Notes: a model not told the origin generated them from the letters alone. A stretch of DNA of 19,389 nt from JAJFTV01 sp964426355 (GCA_964426355.1 CAYRRA010000082.1:1-19389), one strand, 5' to 3'. Positions 1-7,727 are shown, counted from the stretch's first letter. Made by a program: numbers and translations.

Positions 1-909
1 GTCCTCAAACGGTGTACGGCTTTTGCTCCCCAGGATCGTTATAACAACGCCTTGCAGGTGTGGAATGCGCTAACTGGGCGCACGCTTCGCCGTAAAATAC
101 TTATCGTTACGGGCATGATCCTCCTTGTATTCGTTGCCGCCCTTTATTTTTCCAATATCCTTAAACCCCTGTTTCAACCGCCTTCCGGGGTCGCCTTTAC
201 TGAACCGCTGATAGAAGAGGCTGTAAGGCTTACCCTCGGAAAAGGCAAGAGCGAAGAAATATCAGAGGAAGACCTCCTGAACATTAGAGAGATATTTGTC
301 TTTGGCAATAAAGCAGCAGCGAATAGTGAAGAGTATGCCGCCTATTGCAATCATTTTGCCAACAACGATGGCACAGTGCAGCGTGGAAGTATCGACACGC
401 TTGACGACATCGCAAAATTGAAGAACCTCCGCGGTTTGTACCTGGGGTTTCAAAATATCGATGACCTCACCCCATTATCCAGGTTGACCATGCTGGATAA
501 CGTTGACTTCAGGCATAACCCAATCCAGGACGTTTCACCTTTAGGACAAAATAAACTGCTTCAATTCCTGGTATTATTTGACACCAACGTTTCAGATTTG
601 ACGGTCCTACAAAATTGCGAACGATTAACCCTCGTGGATGCCGGTTATACACCTATCACATCCCTCGCTGCTTTTGATGGATTGGATTCTCTGCGCGTCC
701 TGGTTATTCGAAAATCATCCTTGCTAAGCCTGGATGGCATAGAATCCCTTCCGTTGCTGGAACAAATTTATTTATCTGAATCCAACGTACTTGATCTTTC
801 GCCTTTGCTGCTGCTACCCCATTTGCAAGAGGTTGAAATCAGTGAAAACATGCGTCGGGGAGCAGAAGCCCTGGGTGAACAGATTCCTTTCAGCGTTCTT
901 TATCCATAA
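1..909 (+). CDS. Ser/Thr protein kinase with TM segment and extracellular leucine-rich repeats, 3' end only
   Basis: The frame is open to the window edge, so the gene starts upstream; the TTG at 52 is not its start. The first ~24 residues read VLKRCTAFAPQDRYNNAL, which resembles the last helix of Hanks-type kinases (subdomain XI, with the conserved Arg in 'DRY'). Basic residues (RTLRRK) follow, then a hydrophobic membrane segment at about residues 33-54 of the 302 seen. After that comes an outside domain with about six leucine-rich repeats (residues ~135-300; spacing like LxxLxxLxLxxNxIxDLxPL, SDS22/internalin-like). I infer a cytoplasmic kinase joined through one membrane span to an extracellular LRR sensor or binding domain. 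The LRR and TM parts are clear. The kinase call rests on the short C-terminal piece only. A strong terminator follows at 933-970. Confidence 0.8.
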   Translation, partial: VLKRCTAFAPQDRYNNALQVWNALTGRTLRRKILIVTGMILLVFVAALYFSNILKPLFQPPSGVAFTEPLIEEAVRLTLGKGKSEEISEEDLLNIREIFVFGNKAAANSEEYAAYCNHFANNDGTVQRGSIDTLDDIAKLKNLRGLYLGFQNIDDLTPLSRLTMLDNVDFRHNPIQDVSPLGQNKLLQFLVLFDTNVSDLTVLQNCERLTLVDAGYTPITSLAAFDGLDSLRVLVIRKSSLLSLDGIESLPLLEQIYLSESNVLDLSPLLLLPHLQEVEISENMRRGAEALGEQIPFSVLYP

Positions 910-932
910 CAGCTAAATTTATCATAAAAATT

Positions 933-970
933 TTCAAAAGTGTGCAGGCTGCACACCTTTGAATTTTTAT
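933..970 (+). terminator. Rho-independent terminator of the kinase-LRR gene
   Basis: Arms TTCAAAaGTGTGC (933-945) and GCACACcTTTGAA (951-963) pair over 13 positions with one A-C mismatch around an AGGCT loop, followed by TTTTTAT. It starts 23 bases after the stop at 907-909. It separates the kinase gene from the lipoprotein genes downstream. Confidence 0.85.
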
Positions 971-1104
971 GTTGGTTAAAATCATCTGGAACCATATCAC
1001 ACGATTCATCATTGATAGATTCAAAGCTAACGAATGAATGTTTCGGGTAAAAAATATGTTTGCAATGTGGGCAACAAAAAACTTTAGGGAAGCAAATTTT
1101 CTTG

Positions 1105-1110
1105 TATAAA
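1105..1110 (+). promoter_or_regulatory. Possible -10 box (TATAAA) for the NGT-repeat lipoprotein gene
   Basis: TATAAA lies 39 bases before the ATG at 1150, downstream of the terminator at 933-970, so a fresh promoter is expected here. No good -35 box is visible at 16-18 bases upstream, so this is a weak call. Confidence 0.3.
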
Positions 1111-1149
1111 AAATCTACAACAAAGAATACCATCACAGAAGAAAAAACC

Positions 1150-1884
1150 ATGAAAAACATCATCAAATACTTTTTATTCATCAGCATGTCAATCGCCCTC
1201 CTCTCTGGTTGCAGCACCCGTTCTGTAGAAGAAAACGCCACAACCGTTGAAAACAGCCCGGCAGAAGAAACCGCTATCCAGGCAGCAACAACCCCCTCGG
1301 CGACTGCTGAGATAGCTCTCCCGGAAGGCGAAGTGATGATCACCTCGCCTGAAGGTTTTGAGAATGCAGTGGCGGATACCAGCATCTCCGTCATCCATAT
1401 CAACTCCGAAATGAGCCTGCCCAATGAAATCACCTTTGAGCGGAACGACGATCTTGAAATTCTTGTCGAGACAGAAGGCGTTCTTTCGATCAACCAGTAT
1501 TTCAATCCGGTAGGGTGTTCTATCACCAACAACGGAACAATCATTGTCTCCAATGTCTTCGAGCGCGGGATCACGGGCTTAACCAATAACGGCACCGTCA
1601 TCGTCCAGGCGGGAGGTGTCGTCAGTTCCGGCATGAGCGATACTGAGAACTATGGCACCTTTAAAGTGGAAGTAGATGGTGAACTCATCATCGATCGCGG
1701 ATCCATTTTTAATAATTTTTCAGAATTGACCAACAATGGTCTGGTTTCTGTCAAGGATGGCGGTCAACTTAATACCGAGACTGGTTCAATCACAAACAAC
1801 GGGACGATGGAAATCTTCTCCTTCTTTAACGGTGATATTGGCAAGATCACCGGAACCGGAACGCTGAATGACCATCGTGAATAA
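1150..1884 (+). CDS. Secreted lipoprotein with Asn-Gly-Thr repeats (probable beta-solenoid)
   Basis: Start chosen at the ATG at 1150, because it places a proper lipoprotein signal at the N-terminus: charged MKNIIKY, a hydrophobic core, and lipobox LLSGC with Cys21. The longer frame from 1060 would bury the signal peptide. The mature part begins with a Thr/Ala/Glu-rich linker (~22-55). From about residue 110 it carries repeated units with the core 'TNNGTxxV' (ITNNGTIIV, LTNNGTVIV, LTNNGLVSV, ITNNGTMEI), roughly 20-30 residues apart. Such regularly spaced NG turns followed by short hydrophobic strands are typical of right-handed beta-helix surface proteins and adhesins. 244 residues; the exact function is not recognised. 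The gene after it starts 49 bases later on the same strand and is also a lipoprotein, so the two are probably co-transcribed. Confidence 0.75.
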   Translation: MKNIIKYFLFISMSIALLSGCSTRSVEENATTVENSPAEETAIQAATTPSATAEIALPEGEVMITSPEGFENAVADTSISVIHINSEMSLPNEITFERNDDLEILVETEGVLSINQYFNPVGCSITNNGTIIVSNVFERGITGLTNNGTVIVQAGGVVSSGMSDTENYGTFKVEVDGELIIDRGSIFNNFSELTNNGLVSVKDGGQLNTETGSITNNGTMEIFSFFNGDIGKITGTGTLNDHRE

Positions 1885-1897
1885 TGACATTCACGAT
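1874..1897 (+). other. Intercistronic hairpin covering the stop codon
   Basis: Perfect 9-base arms ATCGTGAAT (1874-1882) and ATTCACGAT (1889-1897) with loop AATGAC. The first T of the TAA stop (1882-1884) is in the stem. There is no T-run after it, so it is not a standard terminator. A role in mRNA stability or in setting relative expression of the two lipoproteins is inference. Confidence 0.6.
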
Positions 1898-1933
1898 ACC
1901 TGAATATGGCATCGTCACAAAAAAAGGAGTAAC

Positions 1934-3934
1934 ATGAAAAAAATGACACCCTCAATCATCATTGGCATCCTCTTTCTTTTGGTTTGCGTTGGCTGCGCTA
2001 AGACAGGAACCCCTGTCGGTACCCAGCCGCCAGCTCCTACGGCAACCGTGGAAGAGCAGCCCCTGCCAGAACCCGCCGAAGCGACTGCGACCCCCGAACC
2101 GATGGCAACCGCCGAACCCACGGAAGTTCCGCCATTGCCCTGCAACATCGCCTTTGACACCGACCGTGACGGCAACCGAGAAGTCTACCGGATGGGTCCA
2201 GATGGTTCAAATCCGGTCAACCTGACCAACCACCCGGCTGATGATTTTGACCCAAGCTGGTCAGCAGATGGCAGCCAGATCGCATTTGTTTCCAACCGTG
2301 AGACAGACGCAGGCGAAGGTCAGTTTATTTATGTCATGTCGGCGGATGGAAGCGATGTTCGTCAACTCTCTACCGAAGGAGGCAGCAATCACCCGGATTG
2401 GTCCCCTACCGGCGAATTCATCGTTTATGACAATGACGCGGATATTTTTATCATCAAAGCAGATGGGAGCGAGCCCGCCATAAATTTGACGGACAGCCCT
2501 GAGAAGGACATTATGCCTGACTGGTCGCCCTTTGACCATGAGATTGCCTGGCTTTCCGGTACAGATGACAACAGGAACATCCGCATCATCAACCTGCAGA
2601 CATTAGAGGTGCGGCAGATCACTGAAAGTGGCAAAATTTACGAAGTAAAATGGTCTGTGGATGGGCGGCTCTTTACCCATTGGGATCATCCGGAAGGTGT
2701 CTGTTTCAACTGCGTGATCAATGCAGATGGTTCCAACGTGGCAGATGCTGGCGGAAAAGGTGTCATGCAGGAATATCTGCCCTTCTGGACCCTGGACGGG
2801 GAGCGGGTTGAATGTGTAAACGCCAACTTTAATGACGAACCTTTTCATGAGATCTACCTGGTTGGCGAGATTTTTCCGGACATATTTTTCAACCTTACCA
2901 ACAACCCCGCGGATGACCGGAACCCCGATTGGGCAGCGAAATGCGGACCGGGTGCAGCCCAACCCGTTAATACCGGCGAGCCCGCCCAGGGGAAACAACC
3001 GGTGAACCCCCAGGATATTGTCATCGGGTATGATGTCAACCCCGATTCGGTAAACCCACAAAAGCTGGAGGATTTACACCGGGCTTGCGAAGAATTGCAG
3101 ATTGAGTGCATTCAGAACGACGGAATATCAGGGCTTGTTGAACAGGGCGTGGATGCGATCATCACTTTTTCCAACCGTTGGGACGTGATGGGGGATTTTC
3201 CACAAATTTGGGATGCAGCAGGAGGGCAAAAAATCCCTGTGATTGTATTGAATGCAGAAAGCGATTCAGCAGGGGCTTACAATTTGTCCATTGATTCGGT
3301 TGCCATGCGCTCCAGCCTGGAGTGGATGTTTACGGAGATGGGCGGCAGAGGGGAATTCGTGTACTTCATTTTTGGCGGAAACAGCTTTCATCAATCTGTG
3401 ATGGAAGAGGTGTTGAAGGAATATCCCGGGATCCAGGCAACATCGATGCCGGCGGATTACCAGGGAAATTCATTCACCCCCGAAAGCATCGTTGAACTGG
3501 TTGAATCCAACCCGAACCTGGGGGCGATGTGGACGGATGAGAACGTCAATGTGCTCATGGATGGGTTGGGTCAAATTGAAGGTGATCAATTCCCGCTGAT
3601 CTTATGTGGCGCCCGCGAAGATTTCCTCCTGCGCTGGAAAGAGATGAAAGACACCAACCCGGCTTTCAAATGTACCTCGTTTATCCCCCCGGGCGGAACA
3701 GCCTACGAAGGCATTTACGTGGCTTATTACATGTTGACCGGAGCGCAGATTGACCCGGATGCAATGGGCGGAAAAGCTGGCAACACCTTCCTCTATGACT
3801 ACCCGGTGATCACGAATGAAAACCTGGAAGAGTTGTTGGAAAAAATGGACGCCTTCCGTGAAGGAGATTGGGGCTTTCTGGAGTTACCCCCCATGACTCC
3901 GGAGGAAATCCTGGCGAAATGGTTCCTCGAGTGA
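1934..3934 (+). CDS. Lipoprotein fusing a TolB-like PD40 beta-propeller to a type-1 periplasmic binding protein domain
   Basis: A clear SD (AAGGAG at 1924-1929) precedes the ATG at 1934. Residues 1-21 form a lipoprotein signal ending VCVGC (Cys21; the -3 residue Cys is atypical for a lipobox). Residues ~22-65 are a Pro/Thr/Glu linker of the TATPEP type. Residues ~67-345 hold about six PD40/WD40-like units with the TolB pattern (DGSNPVNLT, DPSWSADGSQIAF, ADGSDVRQLS, PDWSPTGEF, PDWSPFDHEIAW, NPDWAAK). Residues ~362-666 look like a Peripla_BP_4 sugar-binding-protein fold: QDIVIGYDVNP strand, EQGVDAIITF, KIPVIVLNAES, then a second lobe with GGTAYEGIYVAYYMLTG. It would sit outside the membrane, lipid-anchored. 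No ABC permease or ATPase of the sugar-import type is nearby, so sensing or scavenging is more likely than being part of a local transporter. 666 residues is far longer than either family alone. The domain calls are firm; the role is inferred. Confidence 0.8.
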   Translation: MKKMTPSIIIGILFLLVCVGCAKTGTPVGTQPPAPTATVEEQPLPEPAEATATPEPMATAEPTEVPPLPCNIAFDTDRDGNREVYRMGPDGSNPVNLTNHPADDFDPSWSADGSQIAFVSNRETDAGEGQFIYVMSADGSDVRQLSTEGGSNHPDWSPTGEFIVYDNDADIFIIKADGSEPAINLTDSPEKDIMPDWSPFDHEIAWLSGTDDNRNIRIINLQTLEVRQITESGKIYEVKWSVDGRLFTHWDHPEGVCFNCVINADGSNVADAGGKGVMQEYLPFWTLDGERVECVNANFNDEPFHEIYLVGEIFPDIFFNLTNNPADDRNPDWAAKCGPGAAQPVNTGEPAQGKQPVNPQDIVIGYDVNPDSVNPQKLEDLHRACEELQIECIQNDGISGLVEQGVDAIITFSNRWDVMGDFPQIWDAAGGQKIPVIVLNAESDSAGAYNLSIDSVAMRSSLEWMFTEMGGRGEFVYFIFGGNSFHQSVMEEVLKEYPGIQATSMPADYQGNSFTPESIVELVESNPNLGAMWTDENVNVLMDGLGQIEGDQFPLILCGAREDFLLRWKEMKDTNPAFKCTSFIPPGGTAYEGIYVAYYMLTGAQIDPDAMGGKAGNTFLYDYPVITNENLEELLEKMDAFREGDWGFLELPPMTPEEILAKWFLE

Positions 3935-3989
3935 GCGGCGCGCTCAAAGGGTCGACCAGCACCAGGAGCATCATTACATGAATTTTGTC

Positions 3990-4022
3990 CAGAGGCTATC
4001 CCAAAAACCGGGATAGCCTCTG
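3990..4022 (+). terminator. Perfect 13-base-pair hairpin after the propeller lipoprotein, probable terminator without a U-run
   Basis: Arms CAGAGGCTATCCC (3990-4002) and GGGATAGCCTCTG (4010-4022) pair perfectly around loop AAAAACC, 55 bases after the stop. The stem is strong, but the following bases are TAAGTAAACC, not a U-run, so intrinsic termination is uncertain. It may act in both directions, since it lies between converging genes. Confidence 0.55.
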
Positions 4023-4040
4023 TAAGTAAACCGCTGCTCT

Positions 4041-4080
4041 CGAGCAAAAACCGCTCGCAAGCAAAAAAACCGTTCGCGAG
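4041..4080. repeat. Two overlapping hairpins / imperfect tandem repeat with A-rich ACC loops
   Basis: The first, CGAGC (4041-4045), pairs with GCTCG (4053-4057) around AAAAACC, the same 7-base loop as the hairpin at 3990-4022. The second, CTCGCAAGC (4054-4062), pairs with GTTCGCGAG (4072-4080) around AAAAAAACC, with one mismatch and one G-T pair. They share bases 4054-4057, so only one can form at a time. Read as direct repeats, they are GAGCAAAAACCGCTCGC followed by AAGCAAAAAAACCGTTCGC. Function unknown. Confidence 0.6.
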
Positions 4081-4335
4081 GATCTCTGATCCGAGCTCTG
4101 GAAAGAACGATAATTGAATGATGGGTAAAAAAATGAAACTTACAGACAAAATGGACAACACAATCCAGTTAGAAATTTCCTGACAAGGTCATCTCTTTCG
4201 TCCCTTAATTAGCAGGCGCTGCGACCCAATTGCCCATAGAATCCATTCCAGTTTCAAGTTTTTAATTTACTTTCACTCACCCATCAGAGATCTGGAAAAC
4301 AGCCTTTCTCGCGTAAAAAAACCTTTCCGGTACCG

Positions 4336-5130
4336 TTACCCGATTTCAAACTCCTTCACAAGCCTGGTCTCTTCCCCCTCCAGGTATGCGCTGACAATCA
4401 TGTATTTCTCAATACCCGAACCTACCAGTTTGTTTTTTAACAGTTCGTCCACCTGGAAAATCCCTGCCATATTGTTCATCCAGATATTGACCTGAATGGG
4501 TTTCGTTTCACCCTCTGCAATCTCCACCCGGTTGATTGCCGTAGCGGAGACGGAATGAATGTCAATTTTTCCTGCTTCATACGGGATGCGAGTCCGTCCT
4601 TCACTCATGTCGAGCGCGTCCGCCACCCGGAGAATGCCCGCTTCGATGGTATTCGGCTTACCCCCGCTGCGGTGAGAGATAATGGCATGAAGCACTTCAG
4701 AAATAACAATCGTTCTTTCCTCAACATCTAGGAAGTCGAGTGTACGGTGAAGAATATCGTTTGCCAGGAACAGGCTGTAGGTTTCATGCCCATCCCGGTT
4801 GATCGACATACCGAGGTCATGATAAACGCTGGCAAGCAAAATCACCAGCTCGGCGTGTTCATAGCTGAGATTAAAATCATTCACAATCGACATCTCAACT
4901 TTGTGTTTCGCCAGGATGCGCGCCAGGCGTGTGGCAATGTTGGCAACAATCTGAAAGTGAACCGGTCCATGATCCGTCATCTTAAGTCGATCAATGGCAT
5001 TGACGTTCGTTATCCTCCAAAGTGTCTTGAGCTCCACATCTTGATTGATCACCGTCAACGCTTTTTCAAGCAATGTGTTGGGGTGAAACGGAACGTGGAT
5101 GTTAATTTGCGAGTATTTTTTGGGTTCCAT
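4336..5130 (-). CDS. HD-domain metal-dependent phosphohydrolase
   Basis: Has the H...HD...D signature of the HD superfamily: H54 and H58 in DHGPVH, H104-D105 in YHDLGM, H115 in RDGHE, H153 in ISHRSGG, D171 in RVADALD. HD proteins hydrolyse phosphate esters of nucleotides or second messengers with bound divalent metals; the exact substrate cannot be read from sequence. Residues ~185-264 form a C-terminal alpha/beta extension I do not recognise. 264 residues, soluble, with no signal peptide or membrane segment. The ATG is preceded by AGGAAG about eight bases upstream. It is transcribed alone, from a promoter lying after the terminator of the ABC operon. It resembles stand-alone HD proteins seen in archaea and Chloroflexota, but I cannot name a subfamily. 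Confidence 0.8.
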   Translation of the reverse strand: MEPKKYSQINIHVPFHPNTLLEKALTVINQDVELKTLWRITNVNAIDRLKMTDHGPVHFQIVANIATRLARILAKHKVEMSIVNDFNLSYEHAELVILLASVYHDLGMSINRDGHETYSLFLANDILHRTLDFLDVEERTIVISEVLHAIISHRSGGKPNTIEAGILRVADALDMSEGRTRIPYEAGKIDIHSVSATAINRVEIAEGETKPIQVNIWMNNMAGIFQVDELLKNKLVGSGIEKYMIVSAYLEGEETRLVKEFEIG

Positions 5131-5194
5131 TTGAAAAGCTTCCTATTCAATTTTTAGCCGATCCGATGTTATTGCTTCAGATCGAGGTAGAACA

Positions 5195-5200
5195 AGTATA
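5195..5200 (-). promoter_or_regulatory. Probable -10 box (TATACT) for the HD-domain gene
   Basis: On the minus strand, TATACT lies about 65 bases before the ATG at 5130 and just downstream of the ABC operon terminator. The -35 region (TTTGGT, 16 bases upstream) matches poorly. It falls inside the terminator arm, so terminator and promoter would overlap. Confidence 0.35.
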
Positions 5201-5212
5201 GCCCAATTTAAA

Positions 5213-5269
5213 AATAACCAAATGGGATTTCTAGTTTCACTTATGCCAGCCAGTACCCCATTGGTTATT
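5213..5269 (-). terminator. Terminator of the ABC exporter operon, large loop
   Basis: On the minus strand, AATAACCAATGGG (5269-5257) pairs with CCCATTTGGTTATT (5226-5213) with one bulged base. A T-run (TTTTTAAAT) overlaps the end of the right arm and continues past it. The loop is 30 bases, longer than usual. The left arm contains the TAA stop of the second permease (5265-5267). Confidence 0.6.
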
Positions 5270-6458
5270 CGTAGCGAAAGCGCCATACACCGACTGCAAA
5301 AAACACCAGGGCAAAACCAGCCAGCACACCGGCAGCCGGCAACACGGCTTCCAGCCCCTGCCCGCGCAGCACAATTTGCAGCATCCCATCCATTGCCCAG
5401 GTGGTGGGTAAAATTTTGGCAGCCGTGCGCACAAACTGGGGGAAAAGCTCAATGGGGTACCAGCACCCGCCCAGCAAAGCCATGACCATACCGACCATAA
5501 TACTCAAACCACTGGCTTGCCCTTCGGTCTTAACAAAAGTTCCCATGGCAGTCCCCAGCGCAGCCGCAGCCAGCGCTGAAGCGGTCAAAATAACCGCCAA
5601 CGCAACCGGTGAATGCCCCCAATTTAGCTTCATCACCAGGATGCCAAACACAACCAGCAGCGCCATCTGTGCCAGCGCCGCAGCCACCTGTCCAAAGATT
5701 GTGCCGATCAGATAAATCGATTTGCGCGTTGGTGTGACCAGCAAACGCCGCAGAGTACCCTTCTGACGCTCATACGCAAACATCGACGAGATCGCAATCA
5801 AGGGAATGAAAACCCAGGTAATCAACTGCCCGGCAGATGAGTTGGCGCGTGGGTCGTATTCGATCTGGTCCTGGGTATCTCCCTGGCTTTGCGCAACACG
5901 CGTGGGGGCTGCTGAAATCAAAGCCTGCGCTTCCTCCAAAGCTTGATTGAAATAAGCCTGCTTTTCGGCTTCAGTCGCAAACGGCTGAACACGTTCCGCC
6001 TCCACCACGCTGCTGTGGGCAATGTCCACGGCTGAACTGACCCGTGAAATAACAGCCTGCACAGCCTGTTGGGCAATCAGGGCATTCATGTTGTTCGGCT
6101 GCTGGCGCAGCTCAAGCTGGATATTTCCCTGCACCAAATGCTCGAGATCAAACGTTTGTGAGATCACCAATACCGCCGATACTTGCCGCTGGCTGAACTG
6201 GCTCTCGGCTTTTTCAAGCGAGAGAACATCCGGGCGGACCGCATCGGACTGGGCTAACGTATCGATTAAATCAGCGGAAAGCGGCGAACCTGCCTGGTCC
6301 ACCACCACCAGGCGGATGCGTGCATCGCTCGATGCCCCCGTTCCTCCTGCCAGGACAACGGTAAAGAAAACCGGTAGGATTAAGAAAAAGAGCCACTCTG
6401 TCAACCCGGTAAAACGGATCTTGGTGTCTTTCCAGGCAATTGCGAAGATTTTTCTCAT
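5265..6458 (-). CDS. ABC-2 type exporter permease (second of pair)
   Basis: About 397 residues with ABC-2 permease architecture. An N-terminal cytoplasmic helix (KIFAIAWKDTKIRF) leads into one membrane span (~18-38). A long extracytoplasmic stretch (~45-210) follows, and then a C-terminal block of about five spans with the ABC-2 motif region around 'YERQKGTLRRLLVTPTRKS', a coupling-helix-like segment facing the ATPase. Two ATGs sit together (6461 and 6458). The SD GGAGG is five bases before the second and only two before the first, so 6458 is preferred. The upstream permease stop is only a few bases away, which indicates translational coupling. It likely pairs with the first permease as a heterodimer exporting a hydrophobic compound, drug or lipid; the substrate is unknown. 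Confidence 0.85.
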   Translation of the reverse strand: MRKIFAIAWKDTKIRFTGLTEWLFFLILPVFFTVVLAGGTGASSDARIRLVVVDQAGSPLSADLIDTLAQSDAVRPDVLSLEKAESQFSQRQVSAVLVISQTFDLEHLVQGNIQLELRQQPNNMNALIAQQAVQAVISRVSSAVDIAHSSVVEAERVQPFATEAEKQAYFNQALEEAQALISAAPTRVAQSQGDTQDQIEYDPRANSSAGQLITWVFIPLIAISSMFAYERQKGTLRRLLVTPTRKSIYLIGTIFGQVAAALAQMALLVVFGILVMKLNWGHSPVALAVILTASALAAAALGTAMGTFVKTEGQASGLSIMVGMVMALLGGCWYPIELFPQFVRTAAKILPTTWAMDGMLQIVLRGQGLEAVLPAAGVLAGFALVFFAVGVWRFRYE

Positions 6459-6467
6459 CATGCCCTC

Positions 6468-7721
6468 CTACTGCTGCATCACGCCGCGGCGGTTGAATAC
6501 GAATACAGCAACCAGGAACAGCGCAGTTCCCATCACCAGCAACGCCAACACCGGCACACCGATATCCGCCAGCCCGCCGCCCATCGACAGGGTGGCAAAC
6601 CCATCCAGACCCCAGGCGTTGGGAGTGATTTTATTGATCACATTGAACCAGCCCGGCATGCTGCCGGTATTGACAAAGGTGCCGCCCAACAAACCAAAAG
6701 TTAGCATGATCGCTGTGCCAATCCACGTCACCTGTCCGGGGGTTCGGGCAAAGGCGGCAATCAACATTCCCCACCCCACCGCAGCAAAAACCGCCGCCAG
6801 CGTCAACACCAACACCCCCAACGCATCACCCCACTGAAGTTGGAAGAACAGCGCCGAAGCGATGATTAAGATCAGCACCTGAGCCACGCCGGTCAGGAAG
6901 GTGCCCAGCACCTTTCCGCCCAAAACCTGGGCAGCGGTGGTAGGCGAAACCAAAAGCCTCGGCAGCGTGCCCCGGTTGCGTTCATCCAACAGCACCCGCC
7001 CCCCATAGCTGGCGGTGTACATCAAAAACATCAGCGCCATACCCGGCGCCATGTAAGCCAGGATATCGAACTCAATTGCTTTACCGTCGTTGGCAACGCT
7101 GTTGAGCGTAATGGCAGGGCTGTCTTCAATCGTTTCCGCCAGGTTCGCACCAATCTCCCGCCCGGCTTGTTCTGCATTTGCGACCGGCACCAACCCGTTC
7201 ATGACTAATTGCGTCATCACCACCTGCGCGCCAACCCGCCCAATCTCCACCTGGCTGATGAATTGATCCAGGATCGTCCTGACCACGCCCGCACTGGTCG
7301 GGCTGGTGGGATTGGAGTAGAACTCGATCTGCACGGTTTCCGTTTGTACAGGCTGCCCTTCAGCCGGGATGATGCTGGTGGTAAAACCTTCCGGGACAAT
7401 GATGGCGGCTGTGGCTGCATCCGCATCGATCCGCTGCCGGGCGGCAGACGGGTCATCCATCTCAATGACATTAACCAATTCACTCAAATCATCGGATTTA
7501 AACACATCCACCAAGGCAGACCCCAGTTCGCCTCCATCCAGGTTGACCAGCAACACCGGGATGTGGCTGATCCCTGAATTATCCGAGCCGGAAAAATGAC
7601 CGGTGACAAACCCCAGCCCCAGCGTCAGTAAAAAAGGCGCCAGAAGCATCATCAGCAAAGCTGTCGGGTCGCGAAAAGCGAGCCTGATATCCTTAAAACC
7701 AATCAAGAAGGTTTTTTTCAT
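6468..7721 (-). CDS. ABC-2 type exporter permease (first of pair)
   Basis: 417 residues, same layout as its neighbour. A cytoplasmic N-terminus (MKKTFLIGFKDIRLAFRDP) is followed by a membrane span (~20-42), then a large extracytoplasmic domain to about residue 225. About five or six C-terminal spans (~228-410) start with MAPGMALMFLMYTASYGGRVLLDERNRG in two parts (span, then the loop 'LDERNRGTLPRLLVSPTT' typical of ABC-2 permeases). It starts six bases after the ATPase stop. A weak GAGGG lies 11 bases before the ATG, inside the ATPase end. The two permeases share only their general architecture, so they look like an old duplication forming a heterodimer. The substrate is unknown. Confidence 0.85.
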   Translation of the reverse strand: MKKTFLIGFKDIRLAFRDPTALLMMLLAPFLLTLGLGFVTGHFSGSDNSGISHIPVLLVNLDGGELGSALVDVFKSDDLSELVNVIEMDDPSAARQRIDADAATAAIIVPEGFTTSIIPAEGQPVQTETVQIEFYSNPTSPTSAGVVRTILDQFISQVEIGRVGAQVVMTQLVMNGLVPVANAEQAGREIGANLAETIEDSPAITLNSVANDGKAIEFDILAYMAPGMALMFLMYTASYGGRVLLDERNRGTLPRLLVSPTTAAQVLGGKVLGTFLTGVAQVLILIIASALFFQLQWGDALGVLVLTLAAVFAAVGWGMLIAAFARTPGQVTWIGTAIMLTFGLLGGTFVNTGSMPGWFNVINKITPNAWGLDGFATLSMGGGLADIGVPVLALLVMGTALFLVAVFVFNRRGVMQQ

Positions 7722-7727
7722 ATTGCA

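Larger units (their letters stand above)
3935..4335. other. Gene-free 401-base stretch with a hairpin cluster
   Basis: No reading frame here looks like a gene on either strand; the longest (minus, 3799-4161) overlaps the propeller gene and has no recognisable domain. The left part holds three hairpins listed separately (3990-4022, 4041-4057, 4054-4080). The rest (about 4090-4335) is AT-richer, and I see nothing definable in it apart from a T-run on the minus strand just after the HD-domain gene (4311-4317) without a convincing stem. Confidence 0.6.

Noticed and set aside
900..1634. Long minus-strand frame with a CPHC motif opposite the NGT lipoprotein
   Set aside because: It is antisense to a gene with a clear signal peptide and repeats, crosses the terminator region, and the single CxxC has no second pair for zinc binding.
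3799..4161. Minus-strand 120-residue frame in the gap after the propeller gene
   Set aside because: It overlaps the coding end, covers the hairpin cluster, has no SD and no recognisable domain.
4311..4338. Possible terminator after the HD-domain gene (stem GGTA/TACC and a T7 run)
   Set aside because: The stem is only four bases plus a mismatch, and the T-run lies several bases away from it.
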